Shown here: positions 7,178 to 15,683 of the stretch, one piece after another | How positions within the stretch are numbered: the stretch's first letter is position 1 | How the letters are laid out: each line of letters starts with the position of its first letter | Assembly: GCF_017873395.1 (NCBI RefSeq) | Contig: NZ_JAGGKC010000029.1 | Location: 1-53,476, forward strand | Direction of reading: 5' to 3' | DNA length: 53,476 bases | From: Youngiibacter multivorans | Lineage (GTDB): Bacteria > Bacillota > Clostridia > Clostridiales > Clostridiaceae | Notes under the pieces: model-generated | The model's database searches: none | What the model was told of the DNA's origin: nothing | Seen by the model: the letters and a program-made list of their open reading frames with translations, nothing else | Translations under genes and position numbers: made by a program

Positions 7178-8414
7178 TCTCTTTCTCACCTCCTTCGAGA
7201 TCAGGTTCCGTCAGTTTTGGCACACTTGCCATATCCATCATTGCAGCATTTACCATGTACTTGTTACCTCCGAGCTCCTCCGGTATCAGGTTCATCTCCT
7301 CAAGCTCCCTTATGTCATTAGCTGACATTATTCCATTCTGTCTCATAGTCTGGTAGAAACTTGCCCTCGAAGCAGCATCACCTCGAAGCCTTCCGTTTAG
7401 GTTGAACTTAACGAAGTACTTCCTTTTGTCGTCATATGAAAACAAGGCCTTCTGCATAGACTGCTCAAGCCTTGATACCCAGGGGATTATTGTGTTATCT
7501 ATGAAGCTTATCGACTGATTTTCGATATTTGAGAATGTAGCTCTGTCAAGTGATGCCACCAGGTGCGGTGGCACCCGGAAGATTCTGCAGATCTCCTCGG
7601 TCTGAAACTTTCTTGTTTCGAGGAACTGTGCCTGTTCAGGCGGTATCCCAATGCTCTGGAACTTCATTCCTTCCTCAAGGACTGCAACCCTATGTGCATT
7701 GCTGCTGCCCTGGTATACTGCATTCCAGCTGTCTCTTACTCGCTTAGGATCCTTAACTACACCGGGATGCTCGAGAACTCCGCCTGGATTAGCTCCATTT
7801 GCAAAAAATGTAGCTCCATACTCTTCTGTCGCTATTGCCATACCAACTGCATTCTTTGCCATAGCGATTGGTGAATACCCAACCAAGCCGTCAAAGCCAA
7901 GCCCAGGAATGTGTAGCACGTCCTCGCGTCTGAGTTTGATTGAACCAGATTCATTCCTATATTCGTAAATTAGGTCTCCATTGGAGTTTCTGTCTACGAC
8001 TATGCGATCTGGGAGCAGTGGATACAGCGACAGCACATTTCCTCTTCCATCTCTAATGATTTGTGCATAAGCATTGCCCCAAAGTAAAAGATGACTCATC
8101 AGTGTTTCTCTAAACACAAATGAAGTCATCTCAGGATTCGGTTCATCATGGAGGATCCGGTATAGCCTATGTTCCAATGCCTTCTCCTTGCCATTTGATG
8201 TATGCTCATATACATGAAGCGGCAAGCTGGCTATAGTCTCTGCAAGAATCCTAACACATGCGTAAACCGCAGTTGTTTGCATTGCAGTCCTCTCGTTCAC
8301 TGTTTTACCGCTGCTGGTGCTTCCAAAGAAGAAGCTATAGTTGCTGCCATAGTATGTATTCGCGATCGGCTTATCTCGCGACCTGAATAACCTTCCAAGT
8401 ATTGGTATCTGCAT
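7137..8414 (-). CDS. portal protein (HK97 gp3 family)
   Basis: Starting at the ATG at 8414, 5 bases after GGAGGT, the protein has 425 residues and begins MQIPILGRLFRSRD. Family features are TAVYACVRILAETIASLPLH, LLLWGNAYAQIIRD, and LETRKFQTEEICRIFRVPPH near residue 280. The portal is the dodecameric ring through which DNA enters and leaves the capsid. It lies between the terminase region and the prohead protease. The usual direct terminase-portal junction is broken here by an inserted plus-strand HNH gene and three small genes. Confidence 0.92.
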   Translation of the reverse strand: MQIPILGRLFRSRDKPIANTYYGSNYSFFFGSTSSGKTVNERTAMQTTAVYACVRILAETIASLPLHVYEHTSNGKEKALEHRLYRILHDEPNPEMTSFVFRETLMSHLLLWGNAYAQIIRDGRGNVLSLYPLLPDRIVVDRNSNGDLIYEYRNESGSIKLRREDVLHIPGLGFDGLVGYSPIAMAKNAVGMAIATEEYGATFFANGANPGGVLEHPGVVKDPKRVRDSWNAVYQGSSNAHRVAVLEEGMKFQSIGIPPEQAQFLETRKFQTEEICRIFRVPPHLVASLDRATFSNIENQSISFIDNTIIPWVSRLEQSMQKALFSYDDKRKYFVKFNLNGRLRGDAASRASFYQTMRQNGIMSANDIRELEEMNLIPEELGGNKYMVNAAMMDMASVPKLTEPDLEGGEKENENKKVLELGGKR

Positions 8415-8474
8415 TTTCCACCTCCATTTTTTCCATAAAATTAGCAATGAAAATAATAATAAAACGACAATTGG

Positions 8475-8483
8475 TGCTATAAT
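8475..8483 (+). promoter_or_regulatory. extended -10 promoter of the plus-strand HNH gene
   Basis: TGCTATAAT is a perfect extended -10 element about 75 bases before the HNH start. No clear -35 is seen. It faces away from the portal gene, giving the HNH gene its own transcription. Confidence 0.5.
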
Positions 8484-8558
8484 CCATAGTGTTAGTAATA
8501 TATAATCAGAAACATTTTAGTATTACAATAGATTGTTATAGCTTTATGAGGTGACCAA

Positions 8559-9326
8559 ATGGCAAATATTAGGAACATCCCTGAACCAGTCAAGAGAATT
8601 GTGCGTCAACGATGTGGATTTGGCTGCATTATTTGTGGCCACCCAATAATTGAATATCACCATATCAATGAATGGGCTGTTGTTAAAGAACATCAACCTG
8701 ACAATATTACTCTTCTCTGCCCTTCACACCATAGTGATGTTACTGCAAATAGAATCCCAATAAGTACCATTCTACATGCGAACAAGAATCCATATTGTGT
8801 ACTAAATCAGTATAGTAGTCCTTATAATATATTCCATTCTCAAGACAAAGATTATTCTGTTTTGATCGGATCACTATGTTTCCATATGATACACTCTACT
8901 GATATATTTTCCCAACTTACTCCACTTATGATAGATCATATGAGAATCATACAATTGGTTAAAATAGAGAATAAGTTGGGCTTATTTATTAATATTTTTG
9001 ATAAAAATAATAAATTAGTCTTGCGAGTTTATAACAATGAACTCGTTCTTAGCACAGGACTATGGGATATTACATATATATCAAACAAATTGACATTAAA
9101 GGAAAATAAGCAAAATCTTCTTTGTGAAATGGAGTTCAATACCCCAAATGGACTCACTATAACTAAGGCAAATTTATATTACAACAACCATCATGTTGTC
9201 ATAGATAAAAAGGGAATTCAAAACCAAAATATACACCTGTCTGAATTAGATGTATATAGTCCAGTGGGTGTAGGAATCGGCTCTCTGCCCCCTAATACAA
9301 AAGCTGCTGTATATATCCACCGTTAA
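8559..9326 (+). CDS. HNH nuclease-like protein on the opposite strand (moron)
   Basis: The 255-residue protein has an N-terminal HNH zinc-finger domain: CGFGCIICG (Cys23 and Cys26 as one zinc pair), YHHINEW (His34-His35), DNITLLCPSHH (Asn49, Cys54, His57/58). These are the complete catalytic and zinc residues. The remaining 190 residues form a beta-rich domain of unknown type with no further recognised motif. GAGGTG lies 5 bases before the ATG. It is the only plus-strand gene in the phage part, is more AT-rich than its neighbours, has its own promoter, and sits between portal and terminase genes. This suggests a transferred cargo gene, perhaps a lysogen-expressed anti-phage or homing nuclease rather than the packaging HNH, which is at 16254-16607. 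Confidence 0.7.
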   Translation: MANIRNIPEPVKRIVRQRCGFGCIICGHPIIEYHHINEWAVVKEHQPDNITLLCPSHHSDVTANRIPISTILHANKNPYCVLNQYSSPYNIFHSQDKDYSVLIGSLCFHMIHSTDIFSQLTPLMIDHMRIIQLVKIENKLGLFINIFDKNNKLVLRVYNNELVLSTGLWDITYISNKLTLKENKQNLLCEMEFNTPNGLTITKANLYYNNHHVVIDKKGIQNQNIHLSELDVYSPVGVGIGSLPPNTKAAVYIHR

Positions 9327-9379
9327 TGGTATCAAGCCTACACACACTATATTGCTCATATACTGCATTCGTTGGAAGC

Positions 9380-9871
9380 TTATTTCCCATAAAGAATGAA
9401 CTCTGCATACTCCTTCTTGTGTCCATCTATGAATACTGCGAGTTCATAAAACCCGCTGATATAGGCTTCCTTCTGGACACCGTAGACATCAAACATGTTG
9501 TACTTACCGGAATCTCTGATATCCAAAATCTGCTCCTTGATCTTGTCAGTTAAAAGGCCTGGCTCTGAATAATAGGCAGAATACCTGGCGTAGCTATATC
9601 CCTCACTCTCGACAAGGATTCCTTCTTTAGCTCCCTCTGCCTTTACATAAATACAATGGTAAACACCATTAGTATCCACATACATTGCATGTAGGTTCTG
9701 CTCGATGAAGGGATAGTCATCCAAGAGGTTAGCTGCAAAGTTATCGTATTCAACTTGTGTAAGCTCCACAATCTCTTCGATGACATACTGTGTGCCTTCA
9801 GAGGACCTTGTAGCCCTCGACTTCAGCTCTGTCACATCAACTGGCTTCCTTAAGAAAACAGCCTTAGCCAT
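9380..9871 (-). CDS. uncharacterised phage protein (possibly DUF6329-like)
   Basis: With the ATG at 9871 (GGAGGT upstream) this is a 163-residue acidic protein starting MAKAVFLRKPVDVTELKSRA. Tyrosine-rich stretches such as SEGYSYARYSAYYSE and the C-terminal FYELAVFIDGHKKEYAEFIL recur in proteins of this position in clostridial phages, but no function is known to me. It overlaps the upstream zinc-ribbon gene by 8 bases and lies between terminase and portal genes, so it is probably co-expressed with the packaging genes. It converges with the plus-strand HNH gene. Confidence 0.55.
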   Translation of the reverse strand: MAKAVFLRKPVDVTELKSRATRSSEGTQYVIEEIVELTQVEYDNFAANLLDDYPFIEQNLHAMYVDTNGVYHCIYVKAEGAKEGILVESEGYSYARYSAYYSEPGLLTDKIKEQILDIRDSGKYNMFDVYGVQKEAYISGFYELAVFIDGHKKEYAEFILYGK

Positions 9872-10088
9872 TGCGCTTACCTCCTCGGATCCCTTCGTAG
9901 TTGAAGTTGCCTTTCCTGATCTCAGCATTCTCAGCCTCCACCGCCTTCTTGTAGTCCTTGTCCTTACTCTCCTTAATCATACATTCCATGCAAATGCAGT
10001 CTGTGTTGAACATCGACATTGTCCTTCCATCCTTAAGTTCCTTATGGCACCTATCGCAGCGTGTCTGGGTGAAAAACCTATCGCTCAT
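9864..10088 (-). CDS. small zinc-ribbon-like phage protein
   Basis: This is a 74-residue protein with two cysteine pairs, CDRCHKEL (Cys11, Cys14) and CICMEC (about residues 31-36), spaced as in a treble-clef or zinc ribbon, followed by a charged helix (KESKDKDYKKAVEAENAEI). It is likely a structural zinc-binding adaptor. It overlaps its upstream neighbour by 4 bases and its downstream neighbour by 8, so the three genes are translationally coupled. The function is unknown. Confidence 0.6.
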   Translation of the reverse strand: MSDRFFTQTRCDRCHKELKDGRTMSMFNTDCICMECMIKESKDKDYKKAVEAENAEIRKGNFNYEGIRGGKRNG

Positions 10089-10441
10089 CTTTCTTCCTCC
10101 AGCTCTTCCATGGCACTCCTGAGTTCTTCTAGGATGTTGCTTGCATACTTCTGAGCAGTGATGTTAACCTTCTTACCAATTGTCTCCAGGTCTCCTTCAA
10201 CCATCTCTATAAGTCCATTCAAGAGTTCAGCTGCTTTGCTATTCTCTACTTTGATTCCTGTTGGGTGGAGCTTTCTGAATGTACCTTCTTCAATCAGGCT
10301 CTGAAGCTCTGTCTCCCCATACATCATCACATCTTCATCCTCTTCATTGATGTTCTCAAGGATGAAGTCGCTGCCCCACTTACCTATTATCTTGCAGACT
10401 GTCTTGCCATTCTTTGCGACTAGGAAATCACCTTTTTTCAT
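10085..10441 (-). CDS. uncharacterised phage protein
   Basis: From the ATG at 10441 (GAGGAGGG upstream) this encodes 118 residues. The first half (MKKGDFLVAKNGKTVCKIIG) looks like a small beta barrel; the second half is a charged helix ending in a Glu-rich tail. I do not recognise a family. It is the first gene of a coupled three-gene group downstream of the large terminase gene, and a 39-base repeat (10471-10509) lies just before it. Confidence 0.5.
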   Translation of the reverse strand: MKKGDFLVAKNGKTVCKIIGKWGSDFILENINEEDEDVMMYGETELQSLIEEGTFRKLHPTGIKVENSKAAELLNGLIEMVEGDLETIGKKVNITAQKYASNILEELRSAMEELEEER

Positions 10442-10470
10442 ACCCAAACCCTCCTCGGTTATCTTGCTAT

Positions 10471-10509
10471 TACATATATCACTCTAAAAGCTATATATAG
10501 CAAGCTAAT
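10471..10509. repeat. 39-base direct repeat, copy A
   Basis: This matches 13955-13993: the first 18 and last 14 bases are identical and the central 7 differ. Each copy lies right after one gene and before the ribosome site of the next. The central part of this copy, around 10489-10505, can fold back on itself. Confidence 0.7.
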
Positions 10510-10524
10510 CTTGATATTTGTGTA

Positions 10525-12084
10525 TTAGTTTAGGACCAGTATCCCGCGGTCATCATATACGCTGCCCTTTATCTCATTCCTGATGGCTCTGTCCAAAGCC
10601 ATGATCAAGGCAACTGCTCCGTCAATCTTCTCTGTACTTTTCTCCTTGTCCGGCTTTATGTTTCCGGCTGGATCTGTCTTGACGTAAATGTTGTCCATCA
10701 TCCATCTAAGTACTGGATTCCCACCGTGGGCTATCTTCTTTTCAAGCGTCAGCTTCATTAGCTCCTTTGTTGGTGGAGACATGTCCTTGTAGCCTTGACC
10801 GAAGGGAACAACAGTGAAGCCCATTCCTTCAAGGTTCTGGACCATCTGCACCGCTCCCCATCTATCAAAGGCAATCTCTTTTATGTTGTACTTTGTACCA
10901 AGTTCCTCAATGAAGTTTTCTATGTAACCATAATGGACCACATTCCCGTCTGTTGTTTTTATGAAGCCTTGCATCTCCCAGGTATCATAGGGCACATGGT
11001 CCCTTCTTACCCTGTTCTGAAGATTATCCTCCGGGATCCAGAAGTATGGTAGGATTATGTATTTCTCATCTTCGGTCCTTGGTGGGAAAACAAGAACAAA
11101 TGCTGTTATATCCATGGAGCTTGAAAGATCAAGACCTGCGAAACACTCTCTTCCTATCAATTCTGCTGGATCCACAGCAAAGTCACATTCATCCCAGTGG
11201 TGCATCTGCATCCACCTAACAGACTGCTTAACCCATATGCATAGCCTTAACTGCTTAAACAAATTCTCCTCTGCTGCATTCTGCCTGGCATTCTCACAGG
11301 CAATCTTGATCTTGTCTTCCTGAACTGTTATTCCAAGGCTCGGATTTGCTTTCTTCCACACTTCAGGATTTGTCCAATCATCATTTTCATCTGCAGCATA
11401 GATGGTTGGATAGAAAGTTGGATCCACCTTTCTCCCCTCCATGATGTCCATTGCCTTCTGATGGAGCTCGTAACCTATGCTGTTGAAGTCATTCCCTGCT
11501 GTTGTGATTAGGAAGTTCACTGGCTGCCGCCTGGCATCAGATGCACCATGCAGCATGACATTCATCATCTCCCTATTAGCAACATGAGTCTCATCAAAGA
11601 GTACTGCTGTTGGTGAGATGCCGTGCTTCGAGTATGCCTCGCTTGAAAGTACCTGGTAGAATGAGTTCATGGCCGGATACACTATTCTTTTCTGTGAAGC
11701 CACAACCTTAAGCCTTTTCTTCAGAGCCGGACTCAAGGAAATCATATCTACTGCCACGTTGTAGATGAGGCTGGCCTGGGCTCTGTCTGCAGCGCAGCTA
11801 TAGATTTCTGCTCCTCGCTCACCATCTGCTGTCAGCATATAGAGAGCCAGTGCAGCTCCAAGTTCAGTCTTTCCCTGTTTCTTGGCAATTTCCACATAGG
11901 CAGTTGTTATCTGCCGGAATCCATTTGGTTTGATGATTCCAAATATGTTCCTGATTATTGTCTCCTGCCATGGGAGGAGCTTGAATGGCTGATTATACCA
12001 TTCACCCTTAGTGTGTCTCAGGTTCTCAATAAACCTTACAGTATGGTCAGCTCTTTCTGGCATGTAGGTAGATGTTGGCAGCAT
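10525..12084 (-). CDS. terL: terminase large subunit (TerL)
   Basis: The 519-residue packaging motor has an N-terminal ATPase with Walker A EIAKKQGKTE (residues 66-74) and Walker B VLFDE (161-165), the motif FLITTAGND after it, and a C-terminal RNase H-like nuclease starting at GLDLSSSMDITAF (Asp319). The start is uncertain. The ATG at 12084 has no ribosome site, while the frame stays open upstream to a CTG at 12126, four bases after GGTGAG, giving ANKKSDLFVPTKF before MLPTS. The HNH gene inserted just upstream may have removed the original ATG. The gene converts concatemeric DNA into packaged genomes together with the small subunit. Confidence 0.92.
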   Translation of the reverse strand: MLPTSTYMPERADHTVRFIENLRHTKGEWYNQPFKLLPWQETIIRNIFGIIKPNGFRQITTAYVEIAKKQGKTELGAALALYMLTADGERGAEIYSCAADRAQASLIYNVAVDMISLSPALKKRLKVVASQKRIVYPAMNSFYQVLSSEAYSKHGISPTAVLFDETHVANREMMNVMLHGASDARRQPVNFLITTAGNDFNSIGYELHQKAMDIMEGRKVDPTFYPTIYAADENDDWTNPEVWKKANPSLGITVQEDKIKIACENARQNAAEENLFKQLRLCIWVKQSVRWMQMHHWDECDFAVDPAELIGRECFAGLDLSSSMDITAFVLVFPPRTEDEKYIILPYFWIPEDNLQNRVRRDHVPYDTWEMQGFIKTTDGNVVHYGYIENFIEELGTKYNIKEIAFDRWGAVQMVQNLEGMGFTVVPFGQGYKDMSPPTKELMKLTLEKKIAHGGNPVLRWMMDNIYVKTDPAGNIKPDKEKSTEKIDGAVALIMALDRAIRNEIKGSVYDDRGILVLN

Positions 12085-12118
12085 GAACTTAGTCGGGACA
12101 AACAGATCGCTTTTCTTG

Positions 12119-12628
12119 TTAGCCAGTTATCTCACCGCATTCTTTTGGAAAATTGAGAGAAGCATACTCGCCAAATAACATTGATGCTGCATTGTCCCTA
12201 ACCTTAGCTGCCAGCTTTGAATCTTCGAAGGTCCCTATGTGATACTTCCTCCCACAGAAATGTATGTAAGCTTCGAAAGCATTCTTTCGCTTTGCCTTAC
12301 TTACTCCGATGTACCCTGAGGTGTTAGTCCTCTTGAGGCTCTGATTGAAGCTGTTCTCCTGGTGGTTACACACTCTGAGATTGGATCTTCTGTTGTCCAT
12401 CCTGTCTCTTGAGATATGATCCACTTCCATCCAGGATGGATAGTTTAGGATAACCTTGTGGAGTGGAACAACCTTACCTTTTCTCTTGGTTGAAATGTAC
12501 CCCTTCTTCGACAGGTGCCAGCTGTGTTTTTTGACCTTCTCGTAGTCAACCTTATCAAAAGTAAAAGCCACACCATTTCTGGTGTAGCCTGTAATATAGG
12601 ACTCTCTTTCAATGATCACATACGTCAA
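12119..12628 (-). CDS. HNH homing endonuclease with AP2-type DNA-binding domain
   Basis: The 169-residue protein has an HNH core (LHKVILNY, MEVDHISRDRMDNRRSNLRV, NHQENSFNQ) followed by an AP2-like domain (SGYIGVSKAKRKNAFEAYIH, IGTFEDSKLAAKVRDNAA). This is the standard build of free-standing phage homing nucleases. It lies exactly between small and large terminase genes, overlapping terS by 4 bases and possibly terL by 8, without leaving a gap, as expected for a selfish insertion into an operon junction. The start is probably the TTG at 12628; a GTG three codons later is an alternative. Confidence 0.85.
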   Translation of the reverse strand: MTYVIIERESYITGYTRNGVAFTFDKVDYEKVKKHSWHLSKKGYISTKRKGKVVPLHKVILNYPSWMEVDHISRDRMDNRRSNLRVCNHQENSFNQSLKRTNTSGYIGVSKAKRKNAFEAYIHFCGRKYHIGTFEDSKLAAKVRDNAASMLFGEYASLNFPKECGEITG

Positions 12629-13104
12629 TCCCCTGCACCTCCCTTCAGAAGAAGGAGCTCCATTGGATCATCACTCTCCAAGGGCTTGTCTGTTACGATT
12701 CTGCTCCTAGCTGAAGGCGTCAGCCCAAACTGCTCACAGAACCTATTCATTATCTTCAGGTAAGTCTGAGCTATGGATACCTGTGGTACCTGCTGCCAAT
12801 AGCCTGATGGAGTCTTTACTATTGTTCCATGCTTGGTTATGAACTCCTCAGCTTCCTTCCACCTTGCATATGCCTGACAGTATCCTGCGAAGGCTGCCAT
12901 GTCCACTTCGGAGAGGACGCCCATGGTCTCAAGAAGTTTTCCGGTTCTTCTCCATTCCTTCTTGGCTTCAGAATCAAGCCACACCGGACACTTGGGCATC
13001 TTCTTATCTGGCTTTGGTTCAAATTCATTAAGTGCTCGCTTTCCTGGATTTCCTTCCAGGACCTTTATAGCTGTTGGCTTGGGCTTTCTTCCTCTTGTCG
13101 CCAT
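12625..13104 (-). CDS. terS: terminase small subunit, P27 family (TerS)
   Basis: From the ATG at 13104 (GGAGGT 7 bases upstream) this encodes 159 residues: MATRGRKPKPTAIKVLEGNP is the P27-family N-terminus, followed by a helical core (EAKKEWRRTGKLLETMGVLS, AAFAGYCQAYARWKEAEEF) and PSGYWQQVPQVSIA. Small subunits recognise the packaging site and load the large subunit. The expected terS-terL junction is split by the HNH gene, and the cos-like site and packaging HNH are about 3 kb upstream, separated by a methyltransferase cassette. Confidence 0.88.
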   Translation of the reverse strand: MATRGRKPKPTAIKVLEGNPGKRALNEFEPKPDKKMPKCPVWLDSEAKKEWRRTGKLLETMGVLSEVDMAAFAGYCQAYARWKEAEEFITKHGTIVKTPSGYWQQVPQVSIAQTYLKIMNRFCEQFGLTPSARSRIVTDKPLESDDPMELLLLKGGAGD

Positions 13105-13124
13105 GGTCATCACCTCCCTCCAAT

Positions 13125-13146
13125 AAGAAAAGAGCCCGAAGGCTCC
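13125..13146 (-). terminator. terminator upstream of terS
   Basis: GAGCC-TTCG-GGCTC is followed by TTTTCTT on the minus strand, a short GC-rich hairpin with a stable TTCG loop. It ends the transcript of the gene at 13161-13925 just before the ribosome site of terS. Confidence 0.7.
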
Positions 13147-13160
13147 ACTCTATTCTATGT

Positions 13161-13925
13161 TTATTTCTCTATCTTTGGTTCCACTCCTCTAAAGGCTGAG
13201 TTACCTTCAAGGCCTTTAAGAAGCGTTGCCCTCGTTTCCTTGTGCTCAGCGCCGTTGAGCCCTAACCTGATTAACCATACTCTAAGTGCGTACTTTGGGT
13301 TGTCATCCTGTGAAGCTTTGTATGAAGCATACTTCAGTTGCCTAGCCTGGTTCGCTGCAGCCTTTAGGACTTCTCTCAGAGCTTTTACCTTATCCTCGTT
13401 GATACCATCCGCGCTAAATTCTGTACTTGGAACTGGCCCACTTAGATTGATTTGAAATCCCTTCAAACGGGGCTTTAAAGGCCCCAGGTTCGCTTCAAGT
13501 TCCTTTAGGTCCGTTACCTTGGCCTCCGCCAGTTCTTCGGCAACACCGGCCCCAACAGGCTGCCAGTCAAGGCCCAGTGCAAGAGCCAGAAGCTTCTGCT
13601 TGCTGGTGAGCATGTTGATAAGGTTCCTTATCGTTGCTCCCGAGTGGCCTTGCAGGCTAACCTCAATTGCTCCCTTCTGATTTGATGGGCTCTCACGCAT
13701 AAGCTCTCGCTCTGTATAGGTTATCTCATCCTCAGTAGAATCACTGTTCAGTATACACTCAAGGAGTCTCTCCACCCCATTCATATCAAGAACCTCACCG
13801 GTTCTTGTGACCGTGTAGGTTGTCTTTCCGTCTGTGATTTCGTAACTGAAGGTTGGTGCTCCTTTGTACTTTGCCTTTGTTCCCAACTTCTCCTCTACCG
13901 CCTTGATGACTTCCTTCTTGTCCAT
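13161..13925 (-). CDS. phage protein often labelled virulence-related
   Basis: From the ATG at 13925 (GGAGGT upstream) this encodes 254 residues. The N-terminal half (MDKKEVIKAVEEKLGTKAKY, FSYEITDGKTTYTVTRTGEV) resembles a conserved phage protein usually annotated as virulence-related; a helix (ATIRNLINMLTSKQKLLALA) and a C-terminal helical domain (KYALRVWLIRLGLNGAEHKE) follow. No catalytic motif is visible. It lies between the ParB-methyltransferase and terS and is preceded by the second copy of a 39-base repeat. The function is unknown. Confidence 0.55.
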   Translation of the reverse strand: MDKKEVIKAVEEKLGTKAKYKGAPTFSYEITDGKTTYTVTRTGEVLDMNGVERLLECILNSDSTEDEITYTERELMRESPSNQKGAIEVSLQGHSGATIRNLINMLTSKQKLLALALGLDWQPVGAGVAEELAEAKVTDLKELEANLGPLKPRLKGFQINLSGPVPSTEFSADGINEDKVKALREVLKAAANQARQLKYASYKASQDDNPKYALRVWLIRLGLNGAEHKETRATLLKGLEGNSAFRGVEPKIEK

Positions 13926-13954
13926 TCTCAATACCTCCTGTGTTTTCTTGGTAG

Positions 13955-13993
13955 TACATATATCACTCTAAACACAGGTTATAGCAAGCTAAT
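13955..13993. repeat. 39-base direct repeat, copy B
   Basis: Second copy of the repeat at 10471-10509, here between the methyltransferase stop and the ribosome site of the next gene. The two copies bracket a 3.5-kb block with the terminase genes. Confidence 0.7.
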
Positions 13994-15238
13994 TCACGAC
14001 TTATCTGGCAGTTCTTTTACAACTTCGGAGTACTTGATTTTATTGCCATCCTTCAGGAGGAACACCTCATTGTCTGACCCGGTTGCTTCGATAAATCGCT
14101 TGATTGTTACTGATGCGTACTTGGGATCAAGCTCCATTCCGTATCCTACACGGTCAGTCTGCTCGCAGGCTATTATTGTACTTCCACTACCAGAGAAAGT
14201 ATCAAGGACAATCCCATTGACTTGGGAGCTGTTCTTTATGGGGTAACAAAGTAAAGGGATTGGTTTCATGGTACAGTGGATATCGTTCTTCTTTGGTTTA
14301 TCATAATTCCAGATGGTGCTCTGTGATCTGTCGCTGTACCAACGGTGCTTACCACCTTTAGTCCATCCATAGATGACTGGTTCATGGCCCCACTGGTATG
14401 GTGATCGTCCTAATGTGAATGTGTTCTTGGCCCAGATACATACTCCACTTAGATGAAATCCTGCTTCGATGAATGATTTTCTAAAATTCAATCCTTCAGT
14501 GTCTGCATGGAATACATAAGCTGATCCGCCTGGTTCAAGATGGGCAGCCATATTCTTAAATGCAGAGAGTAGGAATTCAAAGAACTCTTTGTCTTGCATG
14601 CTGTCATTCTCTATCTTCAGCCCATTGGAGCCTTCGTAGGAGATATTGTAAGGCGGGTCCGTAACTACGAGGTTCGCTGCCTTCCCATCCATTAGCTTAG
14701 CTACATCTTCGGGCTTGGTGGCATCTCCACACATGATCCTATGTCTACCTAGTTGCCAAACCTCCCCAGGCTTTACAAATGCTGCTTCCTCCAGTGCTTT
14801 AGTCACGTCGTAGTCGTCATCTTTGACATCTTTGTCGTGGAGCTTAGTGAACAGCTCATCAATTTCTGGTGGATCGAATCCCGTGAACTTAAGATCATAA
14901 TCGAGTCCTTCAAGGTCCTTGAGAAGATCTGCTAACAGACTCTCATCCCAGAATCCTGATACCTTATTCAAAGCCACATTGAGTGCCTTCTCTTTTGTTT
15001 TGTCGATATCGATGACCACGCAGTCTATCTCTTCGACTCCTAGTGTCTTAAGGACTGTTATTCTTTGATGGCCACCGATGACTGTCTTGTCCTTATTGAC
15101 GATCACAGGGTCAACATACCCGAACTCCTTTATGCTGTTCTTGATCTTCTCGAACTCACTATCACCGGGCTTCAGCTTCTTCCTTGGATTGTAGTTGGCC
15201 GGTATTAAATCATCAATTCTTAGTTTCTTAAACTCCAT
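13994..15238 (-). CDS. ParB-domain DNA adenine methyltransferase (orphan, phage)
   Basis: From the ATG at 15238 (GGAGAG upstream) this encodes 414 residues. Residues 1-95 are a ParB/Srx-like domain (DDLIPANYNPRKKL; GGHQR at 55-59). Residues about 155-400 are an N6-adenine/N4-cytosine methyltransferase with the catalytic DPPY at 194-197 before the AdoMet-binding LDTFSGSGST at 344-353, the beta-class order. No restriction enzyme partner is seen, so it probably protects phage DNA or modulates packaging and transcription. It overlaps the upstream zinc-finger gene by 11 bases. Confidence 0.88.
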   Translation of the reverse strand: MEFKKLRIDDLIPANYNPRKKLKPGDSEFEKIKNSIKEFGYVDPVIVNKDKTVIGGHQRITVLKTLGVEEIDCVVIDIDKTKEKALNVALNKVSGFWDESLLADLLKDLEGLDYDLKFTGFDPPEIDELFTKLHDKDVKDDDYDVTKALEEAAFVKPGEVWQLGRHRIMCGDATKPEDVAKLMDGKAANLVVTDPPYNISYEGSNGLKIENDSMQDKEFFEFLLSAFKNMAAHLEPGGSAYVFHADTEGLNFRKSFIEAGFHLSGVCIWAKNTFTLGRSPYQWGHEPVIYGWTKGGKHRWYSDRSQSTIWNYDKPKKNDIHCTMKPIPLLCYPIKNSSQVNGIVLDTFSGSGSTIIACEQTDRVGYGMELDPKYASVTIKRFIEATGSDNEVFLLKDGNKIKYSEVVKELPDKS

Positions 15239-15665
15239 TCTCATCTCTCCAAAATCTATATTTGATATAACAGTTATGGCTGCAGTACTTTCTGTCAGAG
15301 CTTCCATAGCTCTCAAATTCAGTTCCACAGTGGCTACAGGTTATCTTCTTGAATGCTGTCTCCTTAGGCTTCCGGTTCCCTGGGTGGAGCTGCCACCAGT
15401 TCCGACGACATACTTCCGAGCAGAACTTACGCTTTCTCCCTGTTGATGACTGGATAAGCTTTTTATTGCAGTGCCTACAGATCAGGGATGAATTCTTCTG
15501 TTCCTCAAGGTTCAATGCCACAACAACCGAACTGCCACCAATGCCATGCCTCTGGCAGAAGCTTCGCACATTGTTTCGATTCATTCCCATAGCAGCTGCT
15601 ATTGCTTTGTATCCAAAGCCGTTCACCCTTAGTTCAGTTATCTTTTGTCGTTCCTCATCAGTCAT
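15228..15665 (-). CDS. HTH plus double zinc-knuckle protein, sigma-factor-like
   Basis: The 145-residue protein begins with a helix-turn-helix (DEERQKITELRVNGFGYKAI, AAAMGMNRNNVRSFCQRHGI) resembling sigma region 4 or a resolvase HTH. Two zinc knuckles follow, CRHCNKKL...KFCSEVC and CSHCGTEF...KYCSHNC. Phage proteins of this type are often annotated as sigma-70-like. It probably binds DNA and may regulate the late or methyltransferase genes. GGAGGT lies 9 bases before the ATG, and the end overlaps the methyltransferase start. Confidence 0.65.
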   Translation of the reverse strand: MTDEERQKITELRVNGFGYKAIAAAMGMNRNNVRSFCQRHGIGGSSVVVALNLEEQKNSSLICRHCNKKLIQSSTGRKRKFCSEVCRRNWWQLHPGNRKPKETAFKKITCSHCGTEFESYGSSDRKYCSHNCYIKYRFWRDENGV

Positions 15666-15683
15666 CTTCTGTTAACCTCCGGA

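Noticed and set aside
12837..13028. Open frames antisense or out of frame within terS
   Set aside because: They are shadows of the well-supported terS gene without ribosome sites.
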